Assembly (NCBI RefSeq): GCF_042453785.1
Contig: NC_091674.1
Location: forward strand, 14,915,001-14,979,000
Direction of reading: 5' to 3'
Origin: Malus domestica
Lineage: Eukaryota > Streptophyta > Magnoliopsida > Rosales > Rosaceae
DNA length: 64,000 nucleotides
The notes beneath the pieces are model-generated. The model did no database searches. It saw nothing but the letters and a program-made list of their open reading frames with translations, and was not told the origin of the DNA. Position numbers and translations under genes: made by a program. Shown piece after piece: positions 1 through 11,179 of this stretch. Within the stretch, counting starts at the first letter, position 1; each line of letters starts with the position of its first letter.

Positions 1-1097
1 ATTGAATCAAGGGACATGATATGTGAAGTGTTCTTTGAGCTTTCAACGAAGGACTCAGGTACATCGAAGAACAAAATGTCTGGATCTAGAGCTAATCTTC
101 AAGCTCCAATCTTCACTATGTTAGCTTGAAGTTTGGTGCATTAGAATGAAAACTATCTTTAAATCCCACAATTTGTGGGGTTTTGTTGAAAATGGGTATG
201 AACTTCCCTCAGATGAAAAGCAACTAGATGAGAAGTAGCTGATTGTTGCATAGGATCTTATTTCCAGAGAAAAAGCTTTGTGGTTGATTCAAAGTACAAT
301 GAGTAATGAAATTTCCCCCATAATTGCAAATGAGGAGATAGCTAAGGATGCTCGGGATGTACTAAAGCAGGAGTTCAAAGGTGAAATTGGTACTAGACTA
401 AATATCCTCCAATTATAGATTAAAGTGTGCTAGATTGACTAGCCAAACCAACTAGCCAACTAAGTATAGATTCGTTAATTAAACACATACAAATCCAATG
501 AATAAACTTAGTTTGCTACAAGTTAACGTAGTCAACAATAATACAATTTTTATTTCATAATAATGTGGTACAAACTTGAGCACAAACCCACATCAAATAA
601 TGGATTATATAACGTGTGAAACATATGATAATAAACTAGATATGTGGGCAAGTTCAAACTAAGAAGAACGCAAAGAAGTTAAACTCTGAAAGGTTGACTT
701 GTTAGAGAACTAGTTAGCTATATATGAATTTCTCAGTTATGAGAAACACAATTCCAAGAATTAAACTTAATAGACTAGTACGTTTGACTGGTCAATATTT
801 ACCTAGATATCTCTTACGAGCAAATCACAAGCAAGAACATATTCACAAATCAGTTCAATTATCAAACAACAATTATAGCTTGTGATATTCACTACTAATT
901 TACTAGATATGCCTGCAAGTTATGAAGAAGTAAACACAACAAGTTTTGACTAGAAAAACCTTTAACTGGGTTAAAAAATCAGGGACTCCACATCGTCCAA
1001 TCCACTAGTGCAAATAAGGTTCATACAGAGTACCACAACAAGCTCAATTCCTAGATGTATTCTAAGGAACGGCTTTATACCTATGTGCAACTTCACT
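1..1097 (+). repeat. Left copy of a duplicated ~1.1-kb block (copia gag plus inserted sequence)
   Basis: This block aligns nearly base for base with 8317-9417. Both start at ATTGAATCAAG and stay collinear to CTATGTGCAA, with scattered substitutions. Each copy carries the start of a copia gag (to about 384 here), broken at the same codon by the same foreign sequence (from about 389). The shared internal breakpoint means the block was duplicated after that insertion. The left copy then joins minus-strand copia reverse transcriptase near 1100, whereas the right copy continues with other sequence. Confidence 0.85.
146..384 (+). pseudogene. Ty1/copia gag (UBN2-type) N-terminal fragment, broken
   Basis: The frame reads MKTIFKSHNLWGFVENGY, then stops, then EIAKDARDVLKQEFKG. 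This is the usual start of a plant copia gag with a UBN2/DUF4219 domain, the capsid-like protein that packages element RNA. At least two in-frame stops lie in it, and it breaks off after the lysine-glycine codons where a foreign insert begins. It parallels the gag at 8462-8704 and the minus-strand gag near 3.2-3.8 kb. It is not expressible as a protein. The 5' LTR of this copy would lie left of the window. Confidence 0.7.
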
Positions 1098-3835
1098 TGG
1101 ACTCCTTGTGAAGCCACACTTGTGCATATGAGTGTTAATCTCTTCATATCAGGCTTTTGGAGCTTGTTTAAACTCATATAAAACCTTCTTAAGACAATAA
1201 ACCTTGTCTTCATCTCCTGTTATTACAAAACTCTTTGGTTTCAACATAAATCTCTTCTTGTTGAACTGCATTAAGAAATGTTGACTTGACATGAAGTCGA
1301 AACAATTTCCAACTCCTTTGTATAGCAAGAGCAATCAAGGTCCTTATAGTATCTAACCTTGCAACTGGTGCAAAGGTCTCATTAAAATGAATAGCAAGCT
1401 TTCGAGAGTAGCCTTTGGCTATAAGCCTTGCCTTGTTCTTCTATATTGTCCCATTAAGGTTCAACTTGGTCTTGAAAACCCACTTGACACCAATAATGGG
1501 CTTGCCTGTTTGTCTGTCAACCAAATCCCAAGTTTTGTTCTTCTCAATCATTTCAATTTCTACCTCTATTGTTTTCTTCCAAGCACTGTTTGTTTCAACT
1601 TCTTCATACTTCTCAGGTTCAAACTACTTGTTTCTCTAAACTTAGTTTGTGAATCCACAAGTTCCAGTGACTGAGTATTACTCCCTTCTAACTAAAAATC
1701 TTCCTTAGTAGTCACTTGAGCTATTTTTGACTCGGGCACTTTGTACTTCTCATTCAAACTTAAATTCACAGGAAATGACAATTGGACATTTTCTTCATTT
1801 CTCCATTGCTATATTCCATTTTCATCAAAAACCACATTTCCTGACAAAAAAAAATCTTCTTAGTAGTTAAATTGTAGATCATGTAGCCTTTCTCAATTTT
1901 CCCATAAGCCCCTTTGATTGAAGCTTCATCCAACTTCTACCTCAATAGTCCTAGAAGGTGACAATAGCAAATGCATCCAAACACCTTGAGATGCTTGATT
2001 CTTGGTTTTTTACCATTGAATGCTTTAAATAGTGTTTTGTTTTCTAATGCTTTTGTTGGACGTTTATTGAAAATGTACATTGCAGTGTTAATTGCTTCAC
2101 CATAGAAAGAACAAGGCAATATTTTGTCATGTTGCATATTCTTAGCCATTTTAAACTATGGTTTTATTCTTCTTCTCTGCATCACCATTTTATTGAGGAG
2201 AATAAGCCACATTGTTGTCTTTCAAGTCCCAAATCCTGATAAAAGTTTTGAAATCCAATAAAGTGTACTCTTCATCTCTATCACTTCTCTACTAAATGCC
2301 TCTCTGTGTTGCTTTCCTGCAACACATCCTTCACAAACTACATTTGATTTTCTTAGCTTAGTTAAGCTATGCACCATTTCCTCATCTGCTAGCATCTGAA
2401 AACTTTGGAAATTCAAATGATCAAATAGCTTGTGCCATTCCCAAACATCCTATTCAATTGTAACCTTCAGTGCCGTTGGACTCGTATCCTTTATAATGAA
2501 AGGAAAACATCTATTTTTAGTCATTTTCACAGTAGTCACATGATACTCAAGTTCAATGTCTTCAGATATTGCAACCTTGTCATCTCCAAAAACCAGAAAA
2601 AAAACCATGTTGAATCATTTGTCAACACTCAACAAGTTCTCATCTAATCTTGGAACTAGCATCACTTCTTTGATGTGCCTAGTACCATTCTTAGTCTCAA
2701 TTACCAATTGCAATTTCGCAATAGCTTGCACAATTTGTCCATTTTCCATTTTAATTTGTGTAGTCACATTTTTGTCCACATTTATTAGCAATAATTCATG
2801 TGAGGTCATATGGTTACAGCAACCACTATCAATGAACCAAACATGTTCATCCTTAGCAATTGATGCAAAGTTGCAAGAAAACAAATATAGCAGTTTCTCT
2901 TCCAACTTCCTTGGCAAAAGGTACTTCTTACATTGCTTTGCTCCTGTGGTCCTTAACATTATGACCAAATTTGTCACATCAATGACATTTTGTCTTTCTT
3001 TTAAAACAATATTCACCAAAATGCAAGTTGCCAAAAGTCCTACAACTCTCCTTAAAGACATTAACTTTCACAACTGCATTAGTCTTCTCATTTGGTCTAC
3101 AAATGCCTTTTTATCCTTATTCTTCCATGGTTTCTTTCATTTATGACCACTAGCCTATGATCTATTCTTCCCTTGCACATCAAGACTACTAAAGACTCAC
3201 TCATTCACCTCACTGTCTTCAGAATGCCTAATTAATCTTAGCTCAGATCCCTTCTGTGTGGCTACAACCTCAATGGTATTAATTCCACTAACCTTCTTAG
3301 TCCCTTCTAGCACAGACATAATGTTATCATATTGTGGAGTAAGACTAATCAATAGATTCTCTACAATTCTCTTGTTAGATAGATCTTCAGCATACCTTTT
3401 CATTTAATTAATCAGTCTAAACAACCTAGTTACATAATCAGACAATGCTTCACCATTTCTTATTCTAGCATATTCAAAATCACAACGGATATCTTGAAGT
3501 TTCACAGTCATAACCTATGAGTCACCCTTGTACTCCTGCTTCAAGACATCATATGCTTCCTTTGCTGTCTCTTGATTGGCGATCCTAGAAAAAATATCAT
3601 CGGACACATCACCTTGAATCAATCCCAGTGCCTTTGCATCTCTTGCAATGAGATCTTGGATTATGATTTTCTTGTTCTCTGAGGCTTCTTCATCAATATC
3701 CTCTCTAAGCTTAACTACTGTTACAAATTTTCACAAATTGTGGGATTTGAAAATTGCCTTCATCCTAATGCATCAGAAGTCATAGTTGACTTTAGTGTAG
3801 ATTAGAGCTCGAAGCTTAGCTCCAGATCCAGCCAT
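970..3835 (-). pseudogene. Degenerate Ty1/copia gag-pol polyprotein (gag to RT, 3' truncated)
   Basis: Domains appear in normal copia order on the minus strand. The gag starts at the ATG ending at 3835 (MAGSGAKLRALIY) and runs to about 3190, with UBN2 residues such as LKQEYKG and ENLLISLTPQYD. An aspartic protease at 2615-3061 carries DSGCCNHMTS. The GAG-pre-integrase segment at 2222-2416 has CEGCVAGKQHR. The integrase core end at 1937-2149 has YIFNKRPTKAL and KHLKVFGC. Reverse transcriptase at about 1140-1700 has TWDLVDRQTGKPIIGVKWVF and LYEFKQAPKA. Stops and frameshifts interrupt every domain. RNase H and the 3' LTR are missing, because the RT runs into the duplicated block near 1.1 kb. It is a dead, truncated copy. 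Confidence 0.85.
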
Positions 3836-3933
3836 TTCTTATTTTGATTCAATTGAGTTTTTTGTTGAAAACCCGAGAACCAAAATCTTAGATCCACACC
3901 TCTTGATTCAAATCGAACCAAGTTTTAAGGCCA

Positions 3934-4205
3934 TGTTAGTGGATTTAAGTCTGTATATTTCAAATTTGAGTGGTTGTTAGCTACTAGAAATCAAAGAGAA
4001 TTTGATCTGCAAGTTGCAAAGAGTAGGTTGGAGATGAAAGGAAAAAAAAACAAAATAAAAAACGTTTATCTGAATATGCATTGAATTCTATTGCATTCAG
4101 TTACAACATCAACCGAATAATATGTGAGAAAATATAGTCGTTGCTAGCTCACACCTCAGCTAAGGCTAGACACGTGAGTTGCACATGGACAACTTAAACA
4201 CATCA
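3934..4205 (-). repeat. 5' LTR (272 bp) of the minus-strand copia element, with PBS at 3918-3933
   Basis: On the minus strand the LTR starts TGATGTGTTTAAGTTG and ends CACTAACA. It is followed at once by TGGCCTTAAAAC, a decayed version of the copia primer-binding site TGGTATCAGAGC. The plus-strand LTR at 8023-8295 has the same ends and almost the same length. The gag start lies about 85 bp beyond the PBS, so this is the 5' LTR. No matching 3' LTR is seen in the window. Confidence 0.7.
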
Positions 4206-5715
4206 GTTGCTCGATTAAAAACGTTTTAGTCCTAGTCATCTATTACAACTAAGAACAATTACAAAGCATGAACAACAAGAACTAAGAAATCCAGAACACC
4301 AAAGTTCTTCAGCCTTCAATTTTTCATTCCATCTGCAATAATGCTTACATTTCAACAATTTCCAGCTCCTTATTCTGCTCCATCTACTAATTGACGGTGG
4401 CGTTTGCCATGGACCTGCACCATAGAGGAGTCTTTTTGATAATCAATGGCGATGATCGAGATTCTGGGGGTTAACTGGAAGCTCTTGTTCTTAGGTGATC
4501 CATGATTATTTTTTCAGGTCGTGGTTGTGGTGATGATGTCACTGAGGGCGATGAGGTTGTAGATGATCGAGATGTTGTCGGGGTCTTCTGGGACGATCTT
4601 GACCGTTCCGCGACGACGTCGTTATCGTTCAAAAGCTTCATGATTGATATAAATCGTTAACTAACAACTAATTAACTAAAGGGTTCTTTAGAGATAGGCC
4701 CTTGAAACTCTTATTTTTCAAACAAAAACCCACCTAATTTTAAACTTTCAAAAAATTCACAAATTAGTGGAGATTAATCTTGGAGCTTCATCTTCTAAAT
4801 TCATGATTTGTTACCACTCAGGTGGTTTTTCAATTTTCTTAGAGCTTAATCTTCTAAAATTAATGGAGATTCGGGTCGGGGTCTGAATTTGATTAGGGTT
4901 TTACCATAATTAACTTACGAATTTATTAGGAGTAGGTTACGTTAGTTACTTGCAGTTTAAGTAACTTTCAAATGCTAAGTTCCATTTTAGGTTGGAATTT
5001 TTTTCCTGTTGCTATTTGGATTCAGTTGCCCTATATGTTTGATCCCTTTCTTTTCAAAACTTAGACGAAAATCTTTGTAACTTACAAATGTTACACTTTT
5101 GATATTTTCGTAGGTAAACTATCAAGTTAACTACTATTTTTGTACCATGTATTTGTTGTACCTATATCTTTATCTTTCAAGGACGTACATGTTGATGTAA
5201 TGTGGGCTAGTTTTTCTTACTACATCTGTTAATCTATTTACTATTGATTTCACCCACGAAGTGCTATGTCAAAAAAACTAAAGTTAACTTAACGGTTAGA
5301 CTAATAAATAAACCACTAGCATAAGGATTTGTAAATTTAAACTTTATGTTTGACAATTATATAACTAGGGCAGTGCAAAGTGTGATTGGAGTGAAAAAAA
5401 ATTGCAAAAATGCTACCATTAGCCAACCAATTGTGTTGAACAAAATGTATGAATAAAAAAACTGTATGTAAATTATTCACCAATCATATTCAGATTTTTT
5501 ATCAATTTATTTTATAATAAGCAGGTTTGTCTTGAATAATTATAAAGATAGTTCAAATTGCTAGGTGCTGACCTTGATTAATTAATAATTCATTTATACA
5601 TTAAAAAACTAGAACATAGGCATAATTTGACATTCTACATTTCCAAATGGAATGCACGTCCTAAGTAGTGCTCTTCCACCCTAGCCAGCTACTTCCCAAA
5701 CAAAAGACCCATTTG
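4206..5715. other. Intergenic, no gene recognised
   Basis: This is AT-rich sequence. Around 4380-4640 there is GC-richer sequence with short open stretches on either strand but no recognisable domain. The rest (4640-5715) reads as ordinary plant intergenic DNA and holds the upstream region of the Ole e 1-type gene. I see no further transposon ends here. Confidence 0.5.
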
Positions 5716-5748
<33 letters not shown>

Positions 5749-5805
5749 TTTGCTTCCTCCTTAATCGAGAGAGAGAGAGAGAGCGAGAGAGAGAGAGAGA
5801 GAGAG
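5716..5805 (+). repeat. (AT)n and (GA)n microsatellites in the proximal promoter/5' UTR
   Basis: An uninterrupted AT tract lies at 5716-5743 and an almost pure GA tract, with one interruption, at 5767-5805. They sit 94 to 5 bases upstream of the start codon at 5810. GA/CT tracts in plant 5' UTRs are common and can bind BBR/BPC factors. Both tracts are likely to vary in length between cultivars. Confidence 0.9.
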
Positions 5806-5809
5806 CGGA

Positions 5810-6195
5810 ATGATGAGAGCCATGGTGGTGCTGTTATTTGCAGTGGTATTTATTGCCATGGGTTGCAGCAGCAGCCACACAGTTGAAGCTTTTAATTATG
5901 AAGAACCCAAAACCAAAACCATACATGTAGGTGGGAAAGTACTATGCCAAGATTGCACCCAAGGTTGGAACGAATGGGTTCACGGCGCCAGGCCCATCAA
6001 AGGTATATATTTCTTTGAATAAACCTTCGCTCCTTTTAAGGACAGAAGTCATATTTGAAACATTTCTTTTTGTCATTATCATGTAGAAATGTTATTTTTA
6101 AAAAACTTCATTCGATCTGTAGACCATTTAGTTATCAATTTAAATAAAATAAATAGATGTTTCATCACTTGTCACCACGATCGTCATTTTGTTCA

Positions 6196-6229
<34 letters not shown>

Positions 6230-7033
6230 GGATAGTTAAACGGTCTCCAAATTGGATGATTCTTCTAAAAAGAATGAACCTGGGACAATTTACTGAATGA
6301 ACAGTTCCGATTATGAATACTTTGAATGGTTAAATGATGTCACGTTAGTAGGAAGGAAGAACTCTTTCCTGAAAAGGAGGGCTTTCCTAAAAAATTAGAG
6401 AAGTGAATATTGTCTTTATCTTGGTTGTAAATGAGTTGTACTAGTCATAGTCGCCCATACCGGGTCATAGACTTGTAAATTGGGCTGGGCCAGACCAACC
6501 CTAAGAGGCCAAGGGCCAAGCCTTACTCGACTATAGGCCCTAGCAATTAAATGGGTGAGGCTGGGCTGACCCTATGCCATTTTTACAAGCCTATGATTTG
6601 TATTGTGAAATCTACAAGTAATAACCATTCATGGGCATGGATAATGAAGAGTACGAATTTAAGTAATAGTATTGTTGCAGGTGGGAAGGTGTCTATGACA
6701 TGCATGGATGAGAGAAGCAGGGTTGTATTCTATGCAAGCGATCTGACAGACGAAAAAGGCCAATTCAACTTGATCATGAACAAGTACACAACCAACGGCA
6801 AAGAAGTGAATGCCAATCGATGCTCACTGAGGCTGGTGTCTTGCCCAGATGCCACGTGTAACGTTCCAACTAATTTCGGAGGAGGCCGGTCGGGAGTGAA
6901 GCTAAATCGGCCGAGTTTGGTGTATAGAGATTTGGTGAAGTACACTCTCGGTCCATTCTATTACACCAGTCCTATGTGCGAGAAACCTGACACTACTCGT
7001 TATGATGATCGTGGCAATGGACGTAACTACTAA
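5810..7033 (+). CDS. Pollen Ole e 1 allergen/extensin-family secreted protein
   Basis: There are two exons, 5810-6002 and 6681-7033. The donor is CAAAG|GTATAT and the acceptor TTGCAG|GTGGG. Joining them gives 181 residues and keeps one open frame (PIKGGKVSMTC). Residues 1-27 are a signal peptide (MVVLLFAVVFIAMG core, cut near TVEA). The Ole e 1 fold follows, with cysteines in VLCQDCTQGW, VSMTCMDE, NRCSLRLVSCPDATC and the family signature NIPTNFGGG as NVPTNFGGG, then LVYRDLVKYTLGPFYYTSPMC. It most resembles the SRPP/MOP10-type cell-wall proteins expressed in root hairs and seeds (established family, precise orthology inferred). The protein probably acts in the apoplast or cell wall; its biochemistry is not known. 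ATG codons 5810 and 5813 are adjacent; the first is used here. The 678-bp intron contains a CA/TA microsatellite (6196-6229). A polyadenylation-like AATAAA lies near 7235. Confidence 0.9.
6196..6229. repeat. (CA)n(TA)n microsatellite in the intron of the Ole e 1-type gene
   Basis: A CA run passes directly into a TA run ending TATATATG, inside the single intron. It should have no coding effect. Confidence 0.9.
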
Positions 7034-8022
7034 TTATTATAACAAGTACGCTTCTTTAGTACTTTTGTTTTGTTTTTTACGTAACTTTCCCCTTAAATTT
7101 GTTTCTACAACTATAATTGGATGAAATCAAATGTTTCTTAAGTGGAAAATGATTTCGGACATTAATTTTACTTTCTGCACATCCGTGATTTTTTTCCCAC
7201 TTTGATTCTCTGTTAAGTTGTTAAATCCAAGGACAATAAATAAAAAGGAGAAAATAAAGTGCAAGAATCAATTTCCTTCTCGAGCACTTAATCAACTAGA
7301 TAACTAATTGAGCCTAACCTAGTTGACTCGAATTCATCTTAAGTTGGATTGGGTTTGAACCTTGATAAAATCCATACTTAATTGTAAAAAATGGTATAGA
7401 ATTGGATTGACCTACCAAAGTGCCCAATTCATCTAAGTTGCATAAAAACTTATATAAAATGGGTTCACCATTATTTGACATCCCAATTTGGCATGTAGTT
7501 TTTTTCCAAATGACAGTGCGTCAATCATTTATGCACCATAATTGCAATGAAACCGTTTCACGTAACTTGTTCTCATGCACACATCGATAAACCCACACCA
7601 ACTATCTCATATGTGGGCCCACACAAACCCTACTCTAGTCTTAACTCTAATCCTTATAGGTTACAGACTAAGAATATAGACTTCCCGCCAAAACTAATTT
7701 TAAATTCATATTTCCATTTCAAGATCACTCCCTAAACAACTGATTAAGTTGATGACCGTGTTTATACCAAAACCTCATGCAACATCGAACTACTGCAAAC
7801 TACTCGATCATCCCTCTTAAAAAATGGTTGCAAACCGTAGCAGCAACACCACCTGTTGAGGCATAAGCTTTACTACTATTGGAATTGAAGGATGGAAGCT
7901 TGAAGATCATAGTTGATGCAATAGTTTTATAGCTTTTGTTCTTAAGTTTTGAATTTGTAGTGAATTGTAATGGATGGTCACGATTATATCTAGAGGGTGT
8001 ATAATGCGTCACCTGTCCAATT
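7034..8022. other. 3' flank of the Ole e 1-type gene, no further gene seen
   Basis: The first ~250 bases are the 3' UTR and polyadenylation region. The rest has short open stretches without homology that I recognise. It ends where the plus-strand copia LTR begins (TTTGATGTAAG). Confidence 0.5.
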
Positions 8023-8295
8023 TGATGTAAGTGTTTAAGTTGCTCATATGCAACTCACTTGACCTATATTAGCTGAGGTGTGAGCTAACAAGAACTATAT
8101 TTCCTCACACCACTAGCATGTTTGGCACAACCTAATCAAGGAATCCAGCATAGATTTTCTCCTTGACGTTTCACACTTTGCTTCTTCTACCTTCTTTAAC
8201 TTTTGCTCTTTGAAGTGTGTTCATCACATTCTCTTGGATTTCCAGAGTACGAAACCAACTAGAATTACAATAAATCAACCTTTAAAACACTAACA
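8023..8295 (+). repeat. 5' LTR (273 bp) of the plus-strand copia element, with PBS at 8296-8311
   Basis: It begins TGATGTAAGTGTTTAAG and ends AACACTAACA. The PBS-like TGGCCTTAGAGC follows, 9 of 12 bases as in the copia consensus. It matches the minus-strand LTR at 3934-4205 in length and ends. The gag frame follows, so this is a 5' LTR. No 3' LTR is recognised downstream. Confidence 0.7.
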
Positions 8296-8316
8296 TGGCC
8301 TTAGAGCTTGGTTCAA

Positions 8317-9417
8317 ATTGAATCAAGGGGTGTGATCTGTGAAGTGTTCTTTGAGCTTTCAACGAAGGACTCAAGTACATCGAAGAACAAAATGTTTGGA
8401 TCTAGAGTTTATCTTCGAGCTCCAATCTTCACTGGTGTTACCTTGAAATTTGGTCCATTAGAATGAAGACTATCTTTAAATCCCACAATCTGTGGGGTTT
8501 TGTTGAAAATGAGTATGAACTTCCCTCATATGAGAAGCAAATGGATGAGAAGCAACTGATTGTTGCATAGGATTTTATTTCTAGGGATGCAAAAGCTCTG
8601 GGGTTGATTCAAAGTACAATGAGTGATGCAATTTCCCCTAGAATTGCAAATGAGGAGATAGCTAAGGATGCTTGGGATGTACTAAAGCAGGAGTTCAAAG
8701 GTGAAATTGGCTCCAGGCAAAATATCTTGCAATTATAAAGTAAAGTGTGCTGGATTGACTAACCAAACCAACTAGTCAACTAAGTATACATTCACTAAAT
8801 AAACACATACAAATCCAATGAATAAACTTAGTTTGCTACAAGTTAACCTAGTCAACAATAATACAGTTCTTATTTCATAATAATGTGGTACAAACTTGAG
8901 CACAAGCCCACATCAAATAATGGATTATATAATGCGTGAAACATATGATAATAAACTAGATATGTGGGCAAGTTCAAACTAAGAAGAACGTAAAGAAATT
9001 AAACTCTGAAAGGTTGACTTGTTAGAGAACTAGTCAGCTATATATGAATTTCTCAGTTACGAGAATCACAATTCCAAGAATTAAACTTAATAGACTAGTA
9101 CGTCTGACTGGTCAATATCTACCCAGATATCTCTTACGAGCAAATCACAAGCAAGAACATATTCATAAATCAATTCACTTCTCAAACAACAATTATAAGT
9201 TGTGATATTCACTAGTAATTTACTAGATATGCATGGAAGTATTGAAGAAGTAAACACAATAAGTTTTGACCGGAAAAACCCCTAACTGGGTTAAAAAGTC
9301 GGGGACTCCACATAGTTCAATCCACTAGTGAAAATAATGCTCATACGAAGTACCACAACAAGCTCAATTCCTAAATCTATTCTAAGGAATAGCTTTATAC
9401 CTATGTGCAACCTTACT
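8317..9417 (+). repeat. Right copy of the duplicated ~1.1-kb block
   Basis: Collinear with 1-1097. It includes the gag start, the insertion breakpoint after AAAGGTGA and about 700 bases of the inserted sequence. Here the insert continues to about 10393, so this copy shows the complete structure. Confidence 0.85.
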
Positions 9418-10740
9418 TTGCGTGAGCTGGGGAAGTCTTCAACCTTCACAAGAGAGCATCTCCATCCCTTGAGCTCATTTCCTTGTAGCACCGAGACCAA
9501 CACAATATATGTAGAATGACATGATATGTGGATTCAAATGATCACAAGTCAGTTTCTCTAGTTTAACAATTGAAGGAAGAAACTAACTTAGAATCCAAAC
9601 CAAGGTCTTTATGAAGATTTGAAACTAAGATCTAGATCATGGACAATGCAATCCTTTTTTAGAGATGATGTGGGTGAGTTAGCACAAGATTTAAGACATC
9701 AAAAAGTGTATGCAGCTAGGGTTTCTCAGAAACAAGAATTGGAGGCTCGAAGAGCTTACGCCACTCTCTTGAAAATGCAATTTATCTAACCCAAAACAAA
9801 TGAGCTTCTTAGAAGATTTAAGCAAGCATTTTTATGGATCGTTTTATAAATATTCAATGAAGAACTTTACCTAGAAAATGCTTGATGCTCCTAGGAGATC
9901 TGAGTTGGAGAGAAAAAATAAAGACACTCTTTAAACAAAAAATAATAAAAAAATCTTTCTCACCAATGAGGAAATGAAATCCTCCAACCCTGTTAAACAA
10001 AAACTTTTGATTGTTGCAGACAAGAGTACAAAAAGACACTTGTCAAATGTAAAAGTAATATGAGCAAATCAATGGTAAAAAGCTTAACCAGTATAAAAGG
10101 TGTCACTCAGCCCATGTGGGCTACCTTAAATTGTATGCTTAGCTTGCATGAAAAGAATGAGCAATTTTGACAGGACAACTTCACTAGTAAGAATTTAGAC
10201 ATGAAATGTATATGCATGTATAAACCTTACTTGAGTTGAGGCAACACTATTTGCACTTTGATCTTCCATAACCCAGACTTTCGATCCAAGTATCCTAAAG
10301 TTTAATATAAGGAATATTGATCTAAAGAGCATGTGTGGTACATAATTACAAGATTGACAAGGAAAGCCAAAACAACTAAGTCTAGACTTTAGAAAAGGTG
10401 ATTCTCAAGTCATGGCAGTGAAATTACAAGGTATACATCGTGATTTTGAGTATGCTAGAATGACGAATAATGAATCTCTATCTGATTACTTGGCTAGATT
10501 GTTTGCTTTAGTAAATCAAATGAAGATGTATGGTGAAGAACCGTCAAATAATAGGATTGTAGATAAGTTGTTAATTAGTTTATCAATGATGAACAAAGAA
10601 AATCACTGAAATAGATCCCAATGAGGTAGTGCTACACTCAAGGGGTTGAACAAAGGTTGATTAGGCATTATGAGGATAATGAAGTGTCTGAAGGGGCTTT
10701 CAGCAGCCTTAGTTTGAAAGGAAAATCAGGTTCACATGCT
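8462..10740 (+). pseudogene. Ty1/copia gag split by a 1.7-kb insertion
   Basis: The first half (8462-8704) reads MKTIFKSHNLWGFVENEYE, SRIANEEIAKDAWDVLKQEFKG. The second half resumes at about 10394 with KGDSQVMAVKLQGIHRDFEY, then ARMTNNESLSDYLARLF and RIVDKLLISLS, which is the UBN2 domain in register. The host reading is therefore LKQEFKG|DSQVMAVKLQG, interrupted by 8705-10393. Stops occur in both halves and the frame decays after about 10610. No protease, integrase or RT follows; the element is truncated. Confidence 0.8.
8705..10393. mobile_element. 1.7-kb insertion inside copia gag, candidate 8-bp target duplication
   Basis: The sequence AAAGGTGA occurs at both edges (8697-8704 and 10394-10401), exactly where the gag frame is broken and resumes. 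I see no clear terminal inverted repeats and no TG...CA ends. Part of it (9291-9420, minus) resembles the low-similarity copia RT-like stretch also seen at 960-1100. The class is unresolved: a hAT-like or composite insertion is possible. Confidence 0.5.
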
Positions 10741-11179
10741 GATGGATATATTAGTAGCATAGGAAACCAGACGGTGCTGTAAAAGTAAAAATTGTGCCTA
10801 GGTTTTCAAATATTGAACTCCGGATTTTGATTCGAGACCACATATTTCTTTTGATTCGAATGTGGAATCTAATTCCAGATAATTTCAATACTCATTCTAG
10901 GTAAGTAAACATCGTACCAAAAACGGACTCTAAATTGGGAAGCTTAAATTGAGTTTACTGTTCACTCTATTTCGAACAAAGTTTATAAGCCTTGGATGTC
11001 CAAATGAGAAAACAACAATGTTTATACACAGAATTACTATAAAAAAATTAATATTAATGTGATAGGGAAAATAGATGCTCAAATTATACACGAACAAGCA
11101 ACGATCACCATGGTACTTTTTATCGACCTTTTCAATGAAGTTTCAACTAAAATGTATACAAGTTACTAAGGTAATATGT
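10741..11179. other. Spacer between copia remnant and VPS37, no gene seen
   Basis: AT-rich. It includes the 3' UTR of the minus-strand VPS37 gene just left of 11180. A short imperfect inverted repeat around TTTTGATTCGA near 10828-10860 is visible. Confidence 0.4.
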
